From positions 197,972 through 261,971 of the forward strand of contig DKJL01000010.1 in assembly GCA_002454815.1 (NCBI GenBank): a DNA stretch of 64,000 bases. Reading direction: 5' to 3'. This document shows, piece after piece, positions 32,277-40,872 of this stretch. The translations under genes and the position numbers were made by a program. Within the stretch, counting starts at the first letter, position 1, and every line of letters starts with the position of its first letter. Below the pieces are notes generated by a model that was not told the DNA's origin, did not search any database, and was given only the letters and a program-made list of their open reading frames with translations. This stretch comes from Flavobacteriales bacterium UBA6693. GTDB taxonomy: Bacteria > Bacteroidota > Bacteroidia > Flavobacteriales > Weeksellaceae.

Positions 32277-34085
32277 ATGCCGAAACCATTTAACAGAACC
32301 ATCACGCTCTATCATGTCTATCAGCAGTTGTTGCCTTACATCCGCTCGTACCGGAAAATGATGTATTTCACGCTGCTGCTCACGTTTCTTGGTGCACTCA
32401 TGGCTCAGGTAAATCCGCTCGTCCTGAAATATACCGTTGACGAAGTTACAGCGCTTACACAGTTGCCGGACCCTATGCAGGAAGGTGTTCACGTACTTAT
32501 TGTGATCTCGGCTATTTTATTCAGCAAAGAAATATTAAATATATTTATCCAGTTTGGTCAAAAGTTTTACGGCGAAAAGATAAGAATCAGCACAAGTTCC
32601 ACACTGGCGCAGGCGGTCATTGATAAAATTCTTACCTATCGCGTTGCTTTTTATAGCGATGAAAATCATGAGTCGGGAAAGCTGCAGATCCGCATCGACC
32701 GGGGAATAGAAAGTCTTACAAAACTGGTTCAGAATTTTTTCATTGATATTTTGCCCATGTTTTCCAACGCCATCATTGCGCTGGTAATCATGTATATGCA
32801 AAATGTTTATGTCGGACTGGTTTCCACCATAGTTGTTCCTATTTACTTCTATGTCAGTTCGTTACAGGCAAAAAAACTGTCCGGCGTGCGGCGCACTTTG
32901 CGCACTCAGCGGGAGCGGAAAACTTCGGGTTTGTTAAACTTAATTAATTCCGTCATGGTCATTAAAAGTTTTGTCCGGGAACGCTTTGAAGGTAAAAAAC
33001 AATACGATCTGCAAATGCAGTTGATGGAAAGTCAGTTGTTTACCAGACGTACCAATTTTATTTATGACGGATTAAAAACGTTTATCGAGCAGTTTGGCGT
33101 TGTGCTTATTATTTTACTTACCGTTTATCTGGTATTGGGGCAGCAGATGACGATTGGAGCGATCATGCTGCACATTCTTTTATTTAATAATGTCTCTGCG
33201 CCCATCCGGCAACTTCACCGCATTTATGATGATATGAATGATGCCATGATTTATGCGGAAGGTTATTTTGATATATTAAACGCTGATGACGAAACCGAAC
33301 CTACGGGAACTTTTACCACAACACAAGTAGAAGGCAGATTTGATTTGCAGAATGTAACCTTTACTTATCCGAACGGATCGCGCGCCCTCAGAAATGTTTC
33401 AATGACCATCGCTGCCGGGCAAACCACCGCATTGGTAGGTCTTAGCGGTGCGGGAAAATCGACTGTGATTAATTTACTGTGCAAATTCTACGGTTTGGAT
33501 TCGGGTAAGATATTACTCGACGGCGTCGATCTTTCGGATTATGATACAACGGCTTTGCGCGACGATATCGGCTTGGTGCTGCAGAAAAATCATATTTTCC
33601 AGGGAAGTATTGAGGACAATATCCGCTACGGAAATATTAAGGCTTCGTTCGAACAGATCCAGGAAGCGGCGCGAAAGGCCTATCTGCACGAACAAATCCT
33701 CGAACTGCCGAATCAGTACGCCCACGACGCAACGCAACTTTCGGGAGGACAGCAGCAGCGCATCGCTATTGCGCGTCTTTTTCTGAAAGACCCGCCGATC
33801 ATCTTTCTGGACGAACCTACCGCCAGCCTGGACGCCATCGCTACGGAACAAATTAAAAACTCGCTGGATGCCATTAAGAAAGGCCGCACGGTGGTGATTA
33901 TTTCGCATTCACTTTCTCAAATTCTCGACTCCGACTGCATTTATGTGATGAAATCGGGTGAGGTGGTAGAGCATGGCACACACGACGAGCTCGTTGCAAT
34001 GCAGGGCACGTACCGTGAGATTTTTGATGCCTCCGCGCGAAGTTTAAACCTTAATAAATTAATCAGTTCCCTTGGCGAGCAATAA
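32277..34085 (+). CDS. ABC exporter, fused permease and ATPase
   Basis: A 602-residue half-transporter. The N-terminal 320 residues contain six hydrophobic segments of the type I exporter fold (for example MMYFTLLLTFLGALMAQVNP). The C-terminal ATPase has Walker A GLSGAGKST near residue 382, signature LSGGQQQR near 487, Walker B IIFLDEPTASLD and the H-loop IISHSLS. It would act as a homodimer to export a lipid, peptide or drug; the cargo cannot be told. It lies 54 nt after lptB and 8 nt before the lipoprotein gene, so this looks like one operon from lptB to the HD gene. Confidence 0.92.
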   Translation: MPKPFNRTITLYHVYQQLLPYIRSYRKMMYFTLLLTFLGALMAQVNPLVLKYTVDEVTALTQLPDPMQEGVHVLIVISAILFSKEILNIFIQFGQKFYGEKIRISTSSTLAQAVIDKILTYRVAFYSDENHESGKLQIRIDRGIESLTKLVQNFFIDILPMFSNAIIALVIMYMQNVYVGLVSTIVVPIYFYVSSLQAKKLSGVRRTLRTQRERKTSGLLNLINSVMVIKSFVRERFEGKKQYDLQMQLMESQLFTRRTNFIYDGLKTFIEQFGVVLIILLTVYLVLGQQMTIGAIMLHILLFNNVSAPIRQLHRIYDDMNDAMIYAEGYFDILNADDETEPTGTFTTTQVEGRFDLQNVTFTYPNGSRALRNVSMTIAAGQTTALVGLSGAGKSTVINLLCKFYGLDSGKILLDGVDLSDYDTTALRDDIGLVLQKNHIFQGSIEDNIRYGNIKASFEQIQEAARKAYLHEQILELPNQYAHDATQLSGGQQQRIAIARLFLKDPPIIFLDEPTASLDAIATEQIKNSLDAIKKGRTVVIISHSLSQILDSDCIYVMKSGEVVEHGTHDELVAMQGTYREIFDASARSLNLNKLISSLGEQ

Positions 34086-34093
34086 TAAAGATC

Positions 34094-34669
34094 ATGAAAA
34101 ATTATATAATCCTACTGGCTGTTGCGCTGTTAGCAACGGGCTGCACTAAAATCGATGAGCAAATTGACGTTGCCATCACTTCTGCCAAAACATCGGTGCA
34201 ACAAAAAACAAAAGACGTCATTCAGGAAAAACTGGAAAATAGTTTAACTTCACTTTCTACCGCTGAAAATACTGACTTTCGTGCGCTTTTTACAGATGGG
34301 AATTATATTTTGCTGAGCGACTTTAAAGGTAAAAGAGTTGATCTGCCCACCGGTTCACCCGCTTATTTATTTGCCTATAAAGCCAATAAAGATGAATTGC
34401 TTACTTTTTTGGAAAGGCAGCGTTCTACCGACGAAGCGCACTCTGATCAGAAAGCACGGAAAACGGACGGACACCGGTTGCTGAGCAAACTGAGTTTGGT
34501 AGAAAAACTGTTGCCGGATAATACCTTGGATTTATCTTTTTTAAACCATCTCCGCGACGATGAATCCATCGAATATTATAAGCTGAAGCGTCTGCCTGCA
34601 AGCAGCACTATTATTTACAATCCGAAGACGAAGCAGATTTATCATTTCGTTGAAATAAAAAAAGGCTAA
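34094..34669 (+). CDS. Lipoprotein of unknown function
   Basis: A 191-residue protein with a lipoprotein signal: MKNYIILLAVALLATGC, with the lipobox cysteine at residue 17. The mature part begins with a helical segment rich in Lys, Gln and Thr, followed by a mixed alpha/beta region (FRALFTDGNYILLSDFKGKR) and ends with a basic KQIYHFVEIKKG. I do not recognise the family. It is tightly placed between the ABC exporter (8 nt) and the HD protein gene (2 nt), so it is cotranscribed; a link with export at the envelope is possible. Confidence 0.75.
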   Translation: MKNYIILLAVALLATGCTKIDEQIDVAITSAKTSVQQKTKDVIQEKLENSLTSLSTAENTDFRALFTDGNYILLSDFKGKRVDLPTGSPAYLFAYKANKDELLTFLERQRSTDEAHSDQKARKTDGHRLLSKLSLVEKLLPDNTLDLSFLNHLRDDESIEYYKLKRLPASSTIIYNPKTKQIYHFVEIKKG

Positions 34670-34671
34670 AC

Positions 34672-35325
34672 ATGAACATTTCTGAGCAGATTATCGTGCG
34701 CACCATCGAATTTGTAAAAAAGCAGCTGCACAATGCCGAAGCCGGTCACGACTGGTTTCATACCGAACGCGTCTGGAAGCTGGCGCGCAAGATTGCTGAA
34801 AAAGAACCCTCTGACGGGCTCGTGGTAGAACTGGCGGCACTACTGCATGACATCGCCGATCCTAAATTTCACGAAGGAAATGAAACGCTCGCATTGGATT
34901 TGTCCCGAGAATTTTTAGAAAAACAAAAGCTAGAAAATAATCTCGTCGAACAGGTTTTATTCATCATCAAAAATATTTCTTTTAAAAATAAAGGAGAACT
35001 TACGACTGTCCGTCCGATTGAGCTGGATATCGTGCAGGACGCCGACCGGCTTGATGCGATCGGTGCGATCGGTGTCGCGCGCACTTTTAATTTTGGCGGT
35101 TTTAAAAATAACCGGATTTACGATCCCGAAATTCCGCCGGACTTAATGATAAGTAAAGAAGAATACAAAAAAAGTAACGGCACCACGATCAATCATTTTT
35201 ACGAGAAACTGCTGTTGCTTAAGGATTTGATGAATACCGAAACAGCGCGCACTATCGCCGCCGGGCGCCACCTTTTTATGGAAGATTTTCTTACGCAGTT
35301 CTATCGCGAGTGGAACGTGGAGTAG
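34672..35325 (+). CDS. HD-domain metal-dependent phosphohydrolase
   Basis: A 217-residue HD-superfamily protein similar to the YedJ type. The metal-binding H...HD...D series is visible: GHDWFHTERVWKLAR near residue 24, LAALLHDIADPKF near 52 (His-Asp), and the later QDADRLDAIGAIGVAR near 123. The closing part has AAGRHLFMEDFL. Such proteins hydrolyse phosphomonoesters or phosphodiesters, often of nucleotides; the substrate here is unknown. It begins 2 nt after the lipoprotein gene. Confidence 0.88.
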   Translation: MNISEQIIVRTIEFVKKQLHNAEAGHDWFHTERVWKLARKIAEKEPSDGLVVELAALLHDIADPKFHEGNETLALDLSREFLEKQKLENNLVEQVLFIIKNISFKNKGELTTVRPIELDIVQDADRLDAIGAIGVARTFNFGGFKNNRIYDPEIPPDLMISKEEYKKSNGTTINHFYEKLLLLKDLMNTETARTIAAGRHLFMEDFLTQFYREWNVE

Positions 35326-35349
35326 CGAGCTGCCGCTCATAAAATTTTC

Positions 35350-35357
35350 TATCTTTA
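35350..35357 (+). promoter_or_regulatory. -7 box directly before the 208-residue membrane protein gene
   Basis: TATCTTTA matches TAnnTTT(G/A) and ends 4 nt before the ATG at 35362; a leaderless start is likely. Confidence 0.5.
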
Positions 35358-35361
35358 CGCA

Positions 35362-35988
35362 ATGTTTTATTTCTTTCTGTTGCTTGCCGTAGGCCTGTCG
35401 CTCAGTCTGTTTCTTTCTGTGGTTACAGAGGGACGTTTTGCGGCTTGGGCCAAAGCTTTTCGCATTGTATTAGTATCACTGTCGGTGCTTTTTTTCAGCT
35501 ATCTCTTCATTAAAAAAAGCCTGGACGACTTCCGTAAGGACTCGCTTGCGGTGCAGATAATAAATAAATTGCCTTTTCCTCTGGATTTCTATATGGTTAA
35601 AATTAATTCCGGCGCGCAGCAGCAAGATCGTTATGAGACGCGCCATGTCGGAAAAATCAGGACGCAGCACTACCGTATTGACTATCTCCAAATGGCGGAT
35701 TCTGATGAATATTGGGTGGCCGGTTATCTGGGAAACAAAAACCTGGTGTATTTCTCCCAACATTCAGTGCCTAATAAAAATGAGGATCAGATCATAGAAA
35801 TCCGCAACTATATTATCCAAAGTTCCAAGCTGGCGGAACGCGCAAAGCTGCAGATCGATGCACTGAAACTGGAAAACATAAAAACGGCGATCTGGATTAC
35901 ACTGGATCTACTGCTCCTTTTCCTGAACTTAGCATTGCTGCTGCGCCGTAAGAAAGAAAAAACCCCCGCGGTGGCAGGGGTTTCATAA
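35362..35988 (+). CDS. Membrane protein of unknown function
   Basis: A 208-residue protein with hydrophobic segments at about 1-20, 32-52 and 172-194, and a periplasmic or cytoplasmic middle part of about 115 residues (KIRTQHYRIDYLQMADSDEYW, AGYLGNKNLVYFSQHSVPN). It ends in a basic RRKKEKTPAV tail. I do not recognise the family. It has its own promoter box and lies 36 nt after the HD gene. Its last codons overlap a hairpin that acts as terminator for the opposite-strand efflux operon. Confidence 0.7.
   Translation: MFYFFLLLAVGLSLSLFLSVVTEGRFAAWAKAFRIVLVSLSVLFFSYLFIKKSLDDFRKDSLAVQIINKLPFPLDFYMVKINSGAQQQDRYETRHVGKIRTQHYRIDYLQMADSDEYWVAGYLGNKNLVYFSQHSVPNKNEDQIIEIRNYIIQSSKLAERAKLQIDALKLENIKTAIWITLDLLLLFLNLALLLRRKKEKTPAVAGVS
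35957..35983 (-). terminator. Terminator of the efflux operon, inside the 3' end of the facing gene
   Basis: AAACCCC (with CG/CA next to the loop) pairs with GGGGTTT. Read on the minus strand it ends in TTTTTT, 10-30 nt after the stop of the adaptor gene at 35993. It lies inside the last codons of the plus-strand membrane protein gene. Confidence 0.8.
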
Positions 35989-35992
35989 CTTC

Positions 35993-37189
35993 TTATTTGT
36001 TCTTTTTCTCCTTAAGTGCTTCTTTGTCTTTGTCCGACGGATTCCAGACTTTCACTTCAGCGTCTTTCGTAATTCCCGCGAGAATCTGAACGTTGATCCC
36101 GTCGCTGGCACCAAGTTTCACGTTGGTTTTTTTAAAGCTGCCGTCGGGTTGTTTTACTTCAACAAAAGGGTTGTCCCGTCCGTTTATTTTCTCGTATTGG
36201 ATTAGTGATTCGTCCAACAGTAAAGCATTTTTCTGAGAACTCAGGATAATTTCGCCATTGGCAGAAAAACCTGCGCGGATGTATTCATTTGTTTTGTTGA
36301 AAACATCGCCTTCGACAGGAAACTTAATGGTGCCGCTTTCCTCTTTACCCTTCGGTGCGATCATGGTAACGCGGCCCGGGAAAGATTTATTCTGTAGCGC
36401 GCCGATCACAATATTCATTTCCATCCCTTCTTTCAGTTTTCCGGCCTGTGCTTCGTCGATCGTTCCTTCAAAAATAAGAGAGTTCAGATCTGCGATAGAA
36501 CAGATGGTTGTTCCTGCATTGAAGGAATTTGCTTCGATGACCTGGCTTCCCACTTTCACAGGAACTTCCAGCACGGTACCGTTGGCTTTGGAACGGATTT
36601 GCGTGGTGGCCAAACCGGCCAGTTCGGGCGTGGCACCGGTGCGGGCGATCTGTAGATTTTTCTGAGCCGTCGCGCGCTGCTGCTGGGCATTCCGCAAAAC
36701 CTGTTGCGTGGACTGCAGCTGTTGCTGTGCGGCAATATATTCCTGCTTGGAAATCACGCCCTGCGAATACAGCTGTTGTTGCATGGCAAACTGTTTTTGC
36801 TGCTGCGAAACATTGATCTGCGCATTGCTGATCTGCAGATTGGCGTTATTGATTTCCTGCGTCGCAGCGTTCACATTCTGTATGCTTGGGACGATCCGGA
36901 TAGTGGCCACCAGCTGCCCCGCAGTAACGCGGTCGCCTTCGGTAACCAAAATTTTATCGACAATTCCGGAGATATTGGGTTTAATTTCAATTTCTTCACG
37001 CGGAACAATTTTTCCCGTCGCCATTACTTTATCGTCCATATTCTGAACAACCGGCTTTCGTGTAAGGAAAGCTTCGCTTTCTTTGCTGTTGGAAGTTACA
37101 AGATAACTGATGACGGCAAATAATGCGGCCGCAAACAACAGTCCGAGGATGATGTAAATTATCTTTTTGGCGGTGAACTTCTTTTTCAT
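35993..37189 (-). CDS. Periplasmic adaptor (HlyD/MacA-like) of an efflux system
   Basis: A 398-residue membrane-fusion protein. One N-terminal transmembrane helix (about 10-31) is followed by the lipoyl-like domain (KIVPREEIEIKPNISGIVDKI), a Gln-rich coiled-coil hairpin at about 105-170 that would contact the outer-membrane channel, and a beta-barrel with GTIDEAQAGKLKEGMEMNIV. It ends in a Lys-rich tail. Such adaptors link an inner-membrane ABC transporter to a TolC-like channel. It is the last gene of the operon 40486 to 35993, which has the MacAB layout but with two permeases. No TolC gene is in the window. Confidence 0.9.
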   Translation of the reverse strand: MKKKFTAKKIIYIILGLLFAAALFAVISYLVTSNSKESEAFLTRKPVVQNMDDKVMATGKIVPREEIEIKPNISGIVDKILVTEGDRVTAGQLVATIRIVPSIQNVNAATQEINNANLQISNAQINVSQQQKQFAMQQQLYSQGVISKQEYIAAQQQLQSTQQVLRNAQQQRATAQKNLQIARTGATPELAGLATTQIRSKANGTVLEVPVKVGSQVIEANSFNAGTTICSIADLNSLIFEGTIDEAQAGKLKEGMEMNIVIGALQNKSFPGRVTMIAPKGKEESGTIKFPVEGDVFNKTNEYIRAGFSANGEIILSSQKNALLLDESLIQYEKINGRDNPFVEVKQPDGSFKKTNVKLGASDGINVQILAGITKDAEVKVWNPSDKDKEALKEKKNK

Positions 37190-37217
37190 AGTATAGTTTA
37201 TTTTTTTATTTAAAATT

Positions 37218-38486
37218 TTATTCCGATCGCAAAGCTTCGATGGGTCTGATTTTTACCGCGCGTTGCGCCGGAATCATGCCGATAATCAGTCCTAAAATCA
37301 CCATGATCGCCATCGCGCCAAAGACCTGTCCATAGTTTACCGTCGGATTGTAGAACGGAAAACTGTCCTGATCTTTTGTTGCAATATTAATCACCATGAG
37401 CAGGAAAATGCCCAATACAAACCCCAGAATCCCCGAGACAAGCGTGATCACGACGCTTTCCAAAAGAATTTGATTACGGACTTCGGCGGGCTTTGCGCCC
37501 AATGCGCGGCGGATTCCGATTTCTTTGGTCCTTTCTTTTACGGTAATTAGCAGGATGTTAGAAATAGCGATCACTCCTGCTAAAATCGTCAGTGAACCGA
37601 CCACAATAGTAAGTATTTGCATACCGGTAAGGAAGCCGGTAAGTTTTCCGAACTCGCGGCCCAAATTGAAACTTCCAAAGGCATTAGTGTCATCGGGAGA
37701 AACATGATATTTTGTTTTAAGTGCGTCCTTCACGTCGTTTTCTACCACGTTGAGGTCTGCTTCAGGTTTACTTACAATGGCAAAAAAGCCCACTTTGTCA
37801 CCTTCATTATACATTTTGGAAAAGGTGGTAAAAGGAATAAAGGCGGATTGGTCATTCTCGGGTCCGCCGGTTTTTTTGACACGGAAGACGCCGATTACGT
37901 TAAAAAAGATACCTTTCACCGTGATCGTTTTTCCGATCGGATCTTCATTCTTTTTAGCATCAAAAAAATTCTTATAAATTTCTTCGCCAATGACAATCAC
38001 ATTTTTGCTCCCACTCATATCGGCATCATTGATATAGCGTCCGAAAATCAGTTTCTTCTCGGAAATTTTATTTCCCACCGGAAAATCCCCCGTTAAGGTG
38101 TAAGTGGCATTTTTGCCGTTGTTCGAAAAAAGTTCGCCCGGACTTCCAAATTTCCCTCGGGAACTTTGAGGTGAGATGTAATCAATTTCACCAATTTTTT
38201 TCGGCAGCATTTCCAGATCGCTGAGATGAAGATCCATTTTTCGACCTTTCGGGAAACCGTCGTAAGGAATTGACGTGTTTTGTGCCCAAAGAAAAATAGA
38301 GTTTGTCGCAAAACCGGAAAATACCCGGTCAAAACCATTTTCCATGCCTTTGGCCGCACCGAGCAGCGCCACAAACAAAAACATTCCCCAACCGACACCG
38401 ATCATGGTGAGAAACGTGCGGAGTTTATTATTCTTGAGTGAATAATAAATTTCCTGCCAGGTATCTATTTTAAAAATAATGTTCAT
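37218..38486 (-). CDS. MacB-type ABC transporter permease (second)
   Basis: A 422-residue permease. An N-terminal helix (NNKLRTFLTMIGVGWGMFLFVALLGAAKGMENGF) is followed by a large periplasmic domain of about 220 residues and three C-terminal helices, with the cytoplasmic coupling motif VKERTKEIGIRRALGAKPAEV and the closing AVKIRPIEALRSE. These are the marks of MacB/FtsX permeases that work by mechanotransmission. It is a paralogue of the preceding permease, sharing coupling and C-terminal motifs, so a heterodimeric permease is likely. The adaptor gene follows after 28 nt. Confidence 0.92.
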   Translation of the reverse strand: MNIIFKIDTWQEIYYSLKNNKLRTFLTMIGVGWGMFLFVALLGAAKGMENGFDRVFSGFATNSIFLWAQNTSIPYDGFPKGRKMDLHLSDLEMLPKKIGEIDYISPQSSRGKFGSPGELFSNNGKNATYTLTGDFPVGNKISEKKLIFGRYINDADMSGSKNVIVIGEEIYKNFFDAKKNEDPIGKTITVKGIFFNVIGVFRVKKTGGPENDQSAFIPFTTFSKMYNEGDKVGFFAIVSKPEADLNVVENDVKDALKTKYHVSPDDTNAFGSFNLGREFGKLTGFLTGMQILTIVVGSLTILAGVIAISNILLITVKERTKEIGIRRALGAKPAEVRNQILLESVVITLVSGILGFVLGIFLLMVINIATKDQDSFPFYNPTVNYGQVFGAMAIMVILGLIIGMIPAQRAVKIRPIEALRSE

Positions 38487-38531
38487 GGTCGAGTTTTTTT
38501 CATTCCAGTTATTTGGTGGTCATTTTTCCGA

Positions 38532-39761
38532 TTACTCACTTCGCAATGCCTCGATAGGCCGGATTTTACTCGCGCGGTAAGCCGGCACAAAGCCTGCAAC
38601 CAGACCCGCGACGACCAGACAAGCGAACGCAACGATAATTAAACCCCAGCCGACATTCGGTTCTTTGATGAAGTATTTGTCCAGGCTGTCCCCGATTAAC
38701 CAAAGTGTCAACACACCAAGTCCGACACCGATCAATCCCGAAATCACCGTAATAACGATACTTTCCTGCATGATGAGACCGATGATTGCGTTGGGTTTTG
38801 CACCAATTGCTTTGCGGACTCCGATTTCCTGCGTGCGTTCTTTCACGATATAAACCATTATATTACTGATGCCGATGATGCCGGCGAGCAAAGTTCCCAT
38901 TCCGATAAAGCCGACAATTAAGGTAATAATAAATAAGAACTGAAATGTCTCCCCCATGTTTTTTGCGTTGTTGCGGACGATGATGCCGCTTTCATCTTCG
39001 GGCGAAACTTTATGTTTTGCTTTTAGGTTTTTCTCCAGCTGGTCGCCATATGCTATCGCTTCGTCAGGCGACAAATCGGTATTGTAAGTCAAGTAGATTG
39101 TATTAATGGTATCGGAACCTTTTTTGAGCTGTTGCAGTGTGCTGATAGGCACTGTAATCATTCGCTCGTCGAAATCTCCGCCATCATCAGAGAAGACGCC
39201 AACTACCGTAAACATCGTTCCGTTGATGTCAAGTTGACGGCCGAGTGGTGTTCCGTTTTTAATTAGATCCCGCTGAACCATCCTGCCGATTACCGCAACA
39301 TTCTGCTTGTTCGATAAATCCCGGTTATTGATATAACGGCCTTCAGTGACCTTCCTGTTTTCAATGATTTTTTCATCTGCATTCGCGCCGCTGATCTGAT
39401 AGTTGCCACTTTCGCGCCCATACTTCACCGTCATATTCGCGGAATATCGCGGTGTAGCACTTTCTATTTTGTCGGGGTCCTGTGCCGTAATGTTTTCAAA
39501 ATCGTCATTTTTCAATACTACGCGCCGGTCGGACTGAAGTCCGCCGTAAGCCATGGTCGTTTTCCCGGTGAAAACGGAAATGAGATTGGTAGCATCGCGC
39601 GCAAAGCCTTCCGTAAATGCATTCTGCAAACCTTTGCCAATACCAAAAAGAACAATAAAAATATACAGCCCGAGTGCGACGGTAAAACCGGAAAGTACCG
39701 TGCGCAATACATTACTGCGTATCGATTCGAAAATTTCTCTCCAGCGGTCAATGTCAAACAT
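38532..39761 (-). CDS. MacB-type ABC transporter permease (first)
   Basis: A 409-residue permease with the same layout as its downstream neighbour: helix one near residues 20-45 (LSGFTVALGLYIFIVLFGIGKGLQ), a periplasmic domain with YINNRDLSNKQNVAVIG, three C-terminal helices, VKERTQEIGVRKAIGAKPNAI and the closing ASKIRPIEALRSE. It lacks a fused ATPase domain, which is encoded separately upstream (32 nt gap). The cargo, perhaps a lipoprotein, lipid or toxic compound, cannot be told. Confidence 0.92.
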   Translation of the reverse strand: MFDIDRWREIFESIRSNVLRTVLSGFTVALGLYIFIVLFGIGKGLQNAFTEGFARDATNLISVFTGKTTMAYGGLQSDRRVVLKNDDFENITAQDPDKIESATPRYSANMTVKYGRESGNYQISGANADEKIIENRKVTEGRYINNRDLSNKQNVAVIGRMVQRDLIKNGTPLGRQLDINGTMFTVVGVFSDDGGDFDERMITVPISTLQQLKKGSDTINTIYLTYNTDLSPDEAIAYGDQLEKNLKAKHKVSPEDESGIIVRNNAKNMGETFQFLFIITLIVGFIGMGTLLAGIIGISNIMVYIVKERTQEIGVRKAIGAKPNAIIGLIMQESIVITVISGLIGVGLGVLTLWLIGDSLDKYFIKEPNVGWGLIIVAFACLVVAGLVAGFVPAYRASKIRPIEALRSE

Positions 39762-39793
39762 AGCGTCTTTTTTGTATCAGAGTTAAGTGGGCA

Positions 39794-40486
39794 TTACTGA
39801 AGCACACGCTGAACGATAAATTCATCACTTTCGATAATTCCGTCTTTCAGAATTACATTTCTTTTCGTCTCTGCGGCGACGTCCGGTTCGTGTGTTACCA
39901 CAATAATTGTTTTTCCCGCACTGTTGATTTCCTGCAGGAGTTTCATAATATCATACGTTGTTTTGGAATCCAGCGCGCCGGTCGGTTCGTCAGCGAGGAT
40001 CACTTTGGGATCGGTGATCAGAGCACGCGCAATCGCAACACGTTGCTTTTGTCCGCCGGAAAGTTCGTTCGGCATGTGCGAGGCCCATTCAGCCAAGCCG
40101 ACTTTTGCTAAGTATTCCAGAGCTTTCTCGTTGCGTTCGCGCCGCGAAACATTTTGATAATAAAGTGGAAGCGCCACATTCTCCAGCGCTGTTTTGTAGC
40201 CGATGAGATTAAAAGACTGGAAGATAAATCCCAAAAACCGGCTGCGGTATTCTGCAGCTTTCACTTCCGAGAGATCTTCAATAGGAATTCCATCCAGCTC
40301 ATAAATGCCGGAATCTTTTTCGTCAAGAATTCCGATAATATTCAATAATGTCGACTTTCCGGAACCTGAGCTTCCCATAATGGACACAAACTCGCCCTCC
40401 GCGATCGACAGATTAATGCCTTTCAGCACGTGCAGTTTGCTTTTGCCGGTGTCGTAGGATTTGTTCAGGTCGGTGATTTGGAGCAT
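39794..40486 (-). CDS. ABC transporter ATPase (MacB/LolD type)
   Basis: A 230-residue ATPase and the first gene of the efflux operon. Walker A GSSGSGKST lies near residue 38, the family signature LSGGQKQR near 141, Walker B VILADEPTGALD near 160, and the H-loop VVTHEP near 195. The N-terminal LNKSYDTGKSKLHVLKGI is typical for MacB and LolD ATPases. The two following permease genes and the adaptor complete the system. No clear minus-strand promoter box was found in the gap beyond 40486. Confidence 0.95.
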   Translation of the reverse strand: MLQITDLNKSYDTGKSKLHVLKGINLSIAEGEFVSIMGSSGSGKSTLLNIIGILDEKDSGIYELDGIPIEDLSEVKAAEYRSRFLGFIFQSFNLIGYKTALENVALPLYYQNVSRRERNEKALEYLAKVGLAEWASHMPNELSGGQKQRVAIARALITDPKVILADEPTGALDSKTTYDIMKLLQEINSAGKTIIVVTHEPDVAAETKRNVILKDGIIESDEFIVQRVLQ

Positions 40487-40872
40487 AGCTGAAAATTATA
40501 TCCGATAAGTATAGAAAAGAAAACAAATGTTACAATGCACTGTTTCTGGAGCTGTGTTTCAATGTAATTAATTTTAAACTAAAGCATTATGATTTTTTCT
40601 TTAAAAAATCTGGCGATTAGCCTTTGGGAAATAACTGTAAACACCGCAAAGCCGCGCGCAGTAGGCCTTCGCGTGATTTGTGGAAAACTTATGGAGAACT
40701 GAGAGTTAAATTAGCCGCTCCGCCTTTCGATATCAGATTTCATTTTCTATTTTTGTACGGAGCCGAAGTGCGCAAAGATGCATCCTGTTTGCGGCAGCAC
40801 ATGGAAAATTTAGCAAAAAACAGCGAGTCATTTAGCGGATCCAAACATTGGAGCCAACAAAAAAATTAAAAT
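40487..40872. other. Gap between the efflux operon and nrdB
   Basis: About 385 bp holding the divergent control regions. A perfect 8 bp AT hairpin, GATTTTTT/AAAAAATC, lies at 40591-40610. The nrdB promoter box is at 40748-40755, giving a leader of about 110 nt. Within that leader an open frame of 22 codons (40801-40869, MENLAKNSESFSGSKHW...) ends 3 nt before the nrdB ATG. No NrdR-type box pair was recognised. The longer frame 40624-40869 has no gene-like content. Confidence 0.5.
40748..40755 (+). promoter_or_regulatory. -7 box of nrdB
   Basis: TATTTTTG matches TAnnTTTG. A TTTC at 40725-40728 is a possible weak -33 element (19 nt spacer). Confidence 0.55.

Noticed and set aside
40611..40700. 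GGGAAATAACTGTAAAC before nrdB recalls parts of a cobalamin riboswitch
   Set aside because: The required order of boxes and the paired helices are not present, it lies upstream of the likely promoter, and the downstream enzyme is a class I, not B12-dependent, reductase.
40624..40869. 81-codon open frame upstream of nrdB
   Set aside because: It spans the nrdB promoter box, starts at a weak codon and has no gene-like composition.
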